Of a stretch of 64,000 nt of DNA, positions 59,402-64,000 are shown one piece after another. The notes beneath the pieces are model-generated. The model did no database searches. It had not been told where the DNA came from and saw only the letters and a program-made list of their open reading frames with translations. Each line of letters begins with the position of its first letter. Position 1 is the first letter of the stretch. The stretch is from GWE2-40-63 sp050179685 (GTDB taxonomy: Bacteria; Bacteroidota; Bacteroidia; Bacteroidales; SZUA-534): the NCBI GenBank assembly GCA_050179685.1, contig JBFXEW010000001.1, positions 124,001 through 188,000 on the forward strand, read 5' to 3'. Position numbers and translations under genes: made by a program.

Positions 59402-60883
59402 ATGAAACTAAAAACGAATAAAATGTGGGTGCTTTCACTCATTATAGGAATTATGGCTTATAGCTGTGGCAATCAGGCCGAACAAAATTCCGCCATCAGC
59501 TTCGGCAACCATCTCAATCCAGAGTTTTCAATCGTAACTGCTGAGCAATACCTTACAGCAAAAGAAAGCAATGAACGACTTTCAAAAATGGAATCGCTAA
59601 AATTTGAAGATTTTAGCCAACCCGATGAGCATTTTGCCACCTTAATCGTCGATCCGACAAAAACCTTTCAAACCATCGAAGGCTTTGGGGGCGCTCTTAC
59701 CGATGCCACAGCTGAAACGCTTGCTAAACTTTCGCCTGAAAACCGGGAAAGAATCTATACCGCTTACTTCGATAAAAACCAAGGCATTGGTTATAATTTA
59801 TTCCGAACACATATTAACAGTTGCGATTTTTCAAGCCAATCGTATGCCTATGCTGAAGTTGACGGTGATTTGGATTTAGACCATTTTTCAATTAAGCAAG
59901 ATTTGAAATATCGAATTCCACTTATAAAAGAAGCTATTAAGCGAGTGGGAGGCGATTTTAAACTTTTGGCATCGCCATGGAGCCCACCTGCATGGATGAA
60001 AACCAACCAACACATGTTGCAGGGCGGAGAATTAAAAGCCGAGAATTATCAAACCTGGGCCAATTATTTTGTCAAATTTATAGAAGCTTATCGGGCAGAA
60101 CAAATTCCGGTTTGGGCAGTAAGCGTACAGAACGAGCCAATGGCTGTTCAGACATGGGAATCATGCATATACACCGCCGAACAGGAACGTGATTTTGTTA
60201 AAAATAACCTGGGTCCCACTTTTGAAAAACATCAATTATCCGACGTAAAAATTATAGTTTGGGACCACAACCGGGGAATTATGTATCAGCGTGCAGCTAT
60301 TGTATATGATGATCCAGAAGCGAGCAAATATGTTTGGGGAACAGGGTTTCATTGGTACACCGGTGATCATTTCGATAATGTAAAGCAAGTAGCCGAAGCT
60401 TTTCCCGATAAAAAATTGCTGTTTACTGAAGGCTGCGTATTTCCGTTTAATTATGACAAGCTCAACGATTGGAACTGGGGCGAACGTTATGGAGAGTCAA
60501 TTATTAAAGATTTAAACAATTCAGCAGCAGGCTGGATAGACTGGAATATGGTTTTAGACGAAAAAGGAGGTCCAAATCATGTGGCTAATTACTGCTATGC
60601 TCCGGTAATTGGAAACACGCAAACCGACGAAGTAATTTTCATGAATTCCTTTTATTATCTTGGTCACTTTTCCAAATTTATTCGTCCCGGAGCAAAACGC
60701 ATAATCTGCTCAAGCAATTACGACGATTTATTGGCTACTGCGGCAATTAATTCCAACGGCAGTATAGCAGTTGTTGCCATGAATAAAACAACTAAAGAAA
60801 TACCATTCAAGTTATGGATTCAGGGTAAAGCCGTTCAAACCGTTTTACCGGCCCATGCCATGAAAACATTGGTTGTGAATTAG
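59402..60883 (+). CDS. GH30-family glycosidase, lipoprotein (first)
   Basis: The 493-residue lipoprotein has a signal with lipobox 'MAYSC' (C22) and a GH30 (alpha/beta)8 barrel with beta-sandwich. The acid/base is E245 in 'SVQNEPMAVQTWESC' and the nucleophile E343 in 'LLFTEGC'. 'FQTIEGFGGALTDATAETLA' and 'YNLFRTHINSCDFS' are the family's first strands. The end 'LPAHAMKTLVVN' completes the sandwich. Known GH30 activities include glucosylceramidase, endo-beta-1,6-glucanase and xylanase. The subfamily cannot be fixed by eye. It is 202 bp downstream of the regulator and convergent with the second GH30. Confidence 0.93.
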   Translation: MKLKTNKMWVLSLIIGIMAYSCGNQAEQNSAISFGNHLNPEFSIVTAEQYLTAKESNERLSKMESLKFEDFSQPDEHFATLIVDPTKTFQTIEGFGGALTDATAETLAKLSPENRERIYTAYFDKNQGIGYNLFRTHINSCDFSSQSYAYAEVDGDLDLDHFSIKQDLKYRIPLIKEAIKRVGGDFKLLASPWSPPAWMKTNQHMLQGGELKAENYQTWANYFVKFIEAYRAEQIPVWAVSVQNEPMAVQTWESCIYTAEQERDFVKNNLGPTFEKHQLSDVKIIVWDHNRGIMYQRAAIVYDDPEASKYVWGTGFHWYTGDHFDNVKQVAEAFPDKKLLFTEGCVFPFNYDKLNDWNWGERYGESIIKDLNNSAAGWIDWNMVLDEKGGPNHVANYCYAPVIGNTQTDEVIFMNSFYYLGHFSKFIRPGAKRIICSSNYDDLLATAAINSNGSIAVVAMNKTTKEIPFKLWIQGKAVQTVLPAHAMKTLVVN

Positions 60884-60932
60884 ATTAAAGACCCGCTCTG
60901 CAACAGTTTTTTCATAATTTGTTGTTGTTCCC

Positions 60933-60970
60933 AAAAAGTCAAGCTCCAAACAGAAGCTTGACTTTTTATT
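60933..60970. terminator. Bidirectional terminator after the first GH30 gene
   Basis: AAAAAGTCAAGCT (60933-60945) and AGCTTGACTTTTT (60955-60967) form a perfect 13-bp stem over a 9-nt loop, with the A/T runs as part of the stem. It is 50 bp beyond the stop at 60883. Confidence 0.82.
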
Positions 60971-61034
60971 TTCTTGTCCTTAAAACCTTAGTCTACAAGA
61001 ATTCCAACATTCTTAGTCCATAAATGTACGGGTT

Positions 61035-61067
61035 AAAAAAAGCCGTAAAGATAAAATCTCTACGGCT
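61035..61067 (-). terminator. Terminator of the second GH30 gene
   Basis: AGCCGTA (61041-61047) pairs with TACGGCT (61061-61067), and an inner AGAT/ATCT pair extends it. The A-run at 61035-61041 becomes a U-run on the minus strand. It lies about 45 bp beyond the stop at 61113. Confidence 0.7.
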
Positions 61068-61112
61068 CTGAATTAAACCTAAATCTAAATTATGAAAACA
61101 ACACACTTCATA

Positions 61113-62564
61113 CTATTCCCAAATAAATGTACCCACAGCTCCATTATTAAGCGAAACAACAACACCTTTGCTTTTATATTTAATGGTAAAGGTTTGGGTT
61201 AAATTGCTTTTATTTAAAACAATTAACACAATTTGTCCATCGGGTGTTTTAAATGCCACATTAGGCAGATAATCGAAGGTGTTTGATGCAATACGTACTG
61301 AACCAGGACGTACAAATTTTGAAGCATGGGCTATAATGTAATAAGCAACATTACGGCTCACGCGGTTTCCTATGGTCAGAGCACCCAGACAACTGGTACA
61401 TCCACCGGGTGTGTGTGGTAAATAATTGGGGTCAGAAGCAAGATTCCATTCCAAGACAACCTTACACCAGTTCCTGGAAGCTCCAACAATCAGATTTTCA
61501 ATATGCCATTTCAAATCCCCCTCAAAATCACTGGGCCCGCCAACCCATTGTTCTGTAAAATACAGATTTTTGTCAGGGTGAGCTGCATGAACCTGCGCAA
61601 GGGCATCAATACTTCCTCCATATAAATGAAATGCAGAGCCATCAATGTATTGTCTTGCTTCCTGATCATTTAAAATAGATATAGGATAATCTGTCCTGTC
61701 GGCATTGTGATCGTAAATCACAATTTTTGTTTCAATATTATTCTTAGTAAAAGCAGGACCCAAATGATTCTTCACAAAATCCAATTGTTGAACGGCGCTC
61801 ATTAACATGCTTGGATTATTTCCGCCATGCAAGGGTTCATTTTGAACAGTAATGGCATCAACCAGAATTCCATGTGACTGCATGGCCTGAATGTATTTTA
61901 CAAAATATTGAGCGTAAACTGCGTAATATTCCGTTAACAACTCACCTCCAACAAAGCTTTTATTTGATTTCATCCAGGTAGGAGCAGTCCATGGTGAACC
62001 CATAAGTTTTATTTCAGGATTAATAGAAATAATTTGTTTCAACAGAGGAATCAAATCAATTTCATCGGTAACCAGACTAAAGGTGTTTAATTCAGGATCG
62101 GTTTCTCCAACTGGACGTTCATTATAAGTAAACGCTTCGCTGCTTAAATCGGATGCTCCAATGCTAATACGCAAATAACTTATTCCCAATCCTGTATTGT
62201 CGGTGCCAAAAAGTTCTTGCAATAAGGCTTGTTTTACCGGCTCATCAAGTGAATTAATTAATTCAGCACTTCCTCCGGTTAAGGTAAAACCAAAACCATC
62301 AATAGTTTGAAATTGTATAGCCTCGTTAATCTCGATAGAGGCATCGGTTTCAGTTGACTCAGAAAAATTTAAAATAAGATCCTGTTTATTAAACAAAACT
62401 TTTTGATCTCCCTGAGTAAGCCAGAAAATAACATCTGACTCGGTTTTTGGTATCGAATCCGGTACAACAACCGGATCATTCTTTTCAGAACAACCCGGAG
62501 CACTGGCCAATAATAGTGCAATTATAATTGTAAGTGACATGTGAAAAATAATTTTTTTAGGCAT
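61113..62564 (-). CDS. GH30-family glycosidase, lipoprotein (second)
   Basis: The 483-residue protein has a lipoprotein signal with lipobox 'SAPGC' (C25), then a GH30 barrel. The acid/base is E243 in 'ITVQNEPLHGG' and the nucleophile E338 in 'LYFTEQWVGG'. 'FQTIDGFGFTLTGGSAELIN' and 'ISYLRISIGASDLSSEAFTY' correspond to the first-strand signatures of the other copy but with clear differences. The two catalytic loops differ in sequence (QTWESC versus HGGNNPS), so substrate or product specificity probably differs. It lies 14 bp after the SusD gene and belongs to that operon. Confidence 0.93.
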   Translation of the reverse strand: MPKKIIFHMSLTIIIALLLASAPGCSEKNDPVVVPDSIPKTESDVIFWLTQGDQKVLFNKQDLILNFSESTETDASIEINEAIQFQTIDGFGFTLTGGSAELINSLDEPVKQALLQELFGTDNTGLGISYLRISIGASDLSSEAFTYNERPVGETDPELNTFSLVTDEIDLIPLLKQIISINPEIKLMGSPWTAPTWMKSNKSFVGGELLTEYYAVYAQYFVKYIQAMQSHGILVDAITVQNEPLHGGNNPSMLMSAVQQLDFVKNHLGPAFTKNNIETKIVIYDHNADRTDYPISILNDQEARQYIDGSAFHLYGGSIDALAQVHAAHPDKNLYFTEQWVGGPSDFEGDLKWHIENLIVGASRNWCKVVLEWNLASDPNYLPHTPGGCTSCLGALTIGNRVSRNVAYYIIAHASKFVRPGSVRIASNTFDYLPNVAFKTPDGQIVLIVLNKSNLTQTFTIKYKSKGVVVSLNNGAVGTFIWE

Positions 62565-62578
62565 CTCTTTAAAAATAA

Positions 62579-64000
62579 TTAGTATCCGGGGTTTTGTATC
62601 AATTTAGCGTTTTTATCCATTTCTGCTTGTGGAATTGGCCAAAGTAAACGATTTTCGTTCAATTGATAACCTAAAGAATTGCCGTCTTGATCAGTAACAT
62701 TGTTAATAACCTCAATAGCTCTTCCGGTTCTCTTCAGGTCGAACCAACGATGTCCTTCAAAAGCCAGTTCCAAACGACGTTCATTTTCAATGGCAAGGCG
62801 CATTTCTTCCTGGCTAGCTGCCGGCGTATCAGACAAATCAACCCGCGAGCGTATCTGGTTTACCAGATTAGCCGCTCCGGTAACATCACCCTGCTCGTTA
62901 AGGGCCTCGGCTTTTAAAAGGATAATGTCGGCAAGACGAAGAAAAATATAATTTTGCGGACTCGGGCTACTATAAATACGGTATTTATAAATAAACGGAT
63001 AGGCAGTTTGGGGCCAGTGCGAATCGCTCCATTTGCCTGAAACATCCATAAATGTAATTGAAGCGTCCTTTCTGATAACATCATTTTCTTTATCGAAAGC
63101 CCGAACTAAATCGTTCGAGGGAATATTGAACTTTTTCCAATCAAACCCAATAAACATTCCTGCTCCCCAGTTCCCACTCGAAGAAGTGCCTTCGTAATTA
63201 ATTTCAAAAATGGCTTCAGCAGAATTCTCATTCTCATTGTTCCATAAATCATCGTAATTTGCTAATAAACTATAACCTCCGTTTATAACCTCATTGCAAT
63301 AACTTTCAACTTTTACCCAATCTTTGGGCTCTTTAGTAGCATAAACTTTTGCCAGCAATGCGTTAACAAAACCCTTGGTAACATAGCTTTTATTAATTGC
63401 TGTTGTTCGTACAAAAGGCAATGCGAATTCTAAATCAGCAATTATTTGGTCATACACTTCCTCTTTAGGCTTGCGGGGTGGAAACAATAAAGGATAAATT
63501 TCAGGCAATAATTCGGCACTTATGGTCGTAACTTCTTTCAATTGTAGGGGGACATCGCCCCATAACTGTACCAATTGAAAATAAATATAAGCTCTTATTG
63601 CCGATGCTTCAGCTTTAATCTGTTTCTTGTCTGATTCGCTCAAAGTGGCATCGGGTACAGCCTCAGCATTATTGATTACCAGATTGGCTTTTCCAATGGT
63701 TGTATACAAATAACCCCAATCGCGGCTTACGTTACTGTTTGTTGCATCAATAGTATAGGCATCTATCTGAAAATTAGCCGGATTGTCAGCACCGGCATAG
63801 GCATCGTCTGATTGTGCATCGCCGTTTACAAAATAATCAAGTTCAAAATATTCATTTCTAAAATCATCGTACACCCCGGCTAATGCAGCTTCCAACTCGC
63901 TGGCTGAATGATACACAATGGTGTCGGTTTGTTCTACTTCTTCTGCTACACTTTGCGAAGCAGGCCTCAATTCCAAAAAATCGTCACAGGAAATAAGCAG
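62579..64000 (-). CDS. SusD/RagB-family lipoprotein, N-terminus cut by the window
   Basis: The frame is open to the right edge: 474 codons are visible, and the first eight read LLISCDDF, the end of a lipoprotein signal. Only about 15 residues should be missing. The mature start 'CDDFLELRPASQSVAEEVEQ' and the TPR-like helices ('IKAEASAIRAYIYFQLVQLW', 'VTKGFVNALLAKVYATKE') are typical, as is the C-terminal 'AIENERRLELAFEGHRWFDL'. It precedes the second GH30 by 14 bp. The usual partner susC should lie just outside the window. Confidence 0.95.
   Translation of the reverse strand: MLISCDDFLELRPASQSVAEEVEQTDTIVYHSASELEAALAGVYDDFRNEYFELDYFVNGDAQSDDAYAGADNPANFQIDAYTIDATNSNVSRDWGYLYTTIGKANLVINNAEAVPDATLSESDKKQIKAEASAIRAYIYFQLVQLWGDVPLQLKEVTTISAELLPEIYPLLFPPRKPKEEVYDQIIADLEFALPFVRTTAINKSYVTKGFVNALLAKVYATKEPKDWVKVESYCNEVINGGYSLLANYDDLWNNENENSAEAIFEINYEGTSSSGNWGAGMFIGFDWKKFNIPSNDLVRAFDKENDVIRKDASITFMDVSGKWSDSHWPQTAYPFIYKYRIYSSPSPQNYIFLRLADIILLKAEALNEQGDVTGAANLVNQIRSRVDLSDTPAASQEEMRLAIENERRLELAFEGHRWFDLKRTGRAIEVINNVTDQDGNSLGYQLNENRLLWPIPQAEMDKNAKLIQNPGY

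Overview
The window is a chromosomal segment of a Bacteroidota bacterium, most likely a free-living or marine member of the Marinilabiliales/Prolixibacteraceae type (the order is inferred, not shown). The grounds are SusC/SusD pairs, IPT/TIG surface glycan-binding lipoproteins, families found mainly in this phylum (DUF4492 ahead of cydAB, DUF4105, DUF4348, minimal Crp/Fnr proteins, RIC), and repeated Bacteroidota-type -7 boxes (TAnnTTTG) upstream of genes in place of strong Shine-Dalgarno sites. No rRNA, tRNA, CRISPR array, integrase, transposase or phage gene was seen. Genes fill nearly all of it. The one long gap, 16.7-18.3 kb, is a repeat island.

Layout. 0-6.5 kb (minus): a GDPD / LtaS-like / NYN gene group, two tandem paralogous secreted proteins, a long-chain polyprenyl diphosphate synthase and a small exported protein. 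6.6-12.7 kb (plus): rbfA, a methyltransferase, a LolC/E-like permease, a DUF4105 protein (possible lipoprotein N-acyltransferase), a membrane class III cyclase and a DEAD-box helicase. 12.8-16.7 kb (minus): nadB, a DksA-like zinc-finger protein and a KefB-like antiporter. 16.7-18.3 kb: heptamer tracts, a MITE-like element with 17-bp terminal inverted repeats and a 41-bp minisatellite. 18.3-23.4 kb: ispD, tyrS, a Nudix hydrolase, tsaE and uvrC. 23.4-30.7 kb: a lipoprotein, a secreted ankyrin-repeat protein with a barrel-like partner, a CHASE histidine kinase and an exported SagB-type nitroreductase.

30.8-38.6 kb (minus) is a SusC-SusD-SGBP-SGBP operon with no enzyme beside it. 39-44.7 kb holds housekeeping and salvage genes: a Ca2+/Na+ exchanger, deoxynucleoside kinase, DUF2461, GIN-domain protein, MazG-like, deoC, a lipoprotein and Hsp20. 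45-49 kb is a respiratory and nitrosative-stress block: ric behind a perfect 17-bp-arm palindrome, then DUF4492-cydA-cydB plus an unlisted 36-residue CydX-like gene. 49.3-56 kb has two translationally coupled glycosyltransferases, a Kv-type channel with a C-terminal zinc ribbon, DUF4348, ComM, a methyltransferase and a Crp/Fnr regulator. 56.2-64 kb is a second polysaccharide utilisation locus: a one-protein transmembrane regulator (14 propeller repeats, Y_Y_Y, one TM, LuxR-like HTH), two convergent GH30 lipoproteins and a SusD whose N-terminus runs off the window.

The two glycan loci handle import. The regulator at 56.2 kb probably senses a glycan fragment in the periplasm and acts directly on DNA. 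The most interesting items are the CydX-like gene, the ric operator, the membrane-tethered regulator with its GH30 pair, the repeat island, the zinc-ribbon channel and the terminator whose hairpin contains the next gene's promoter box.
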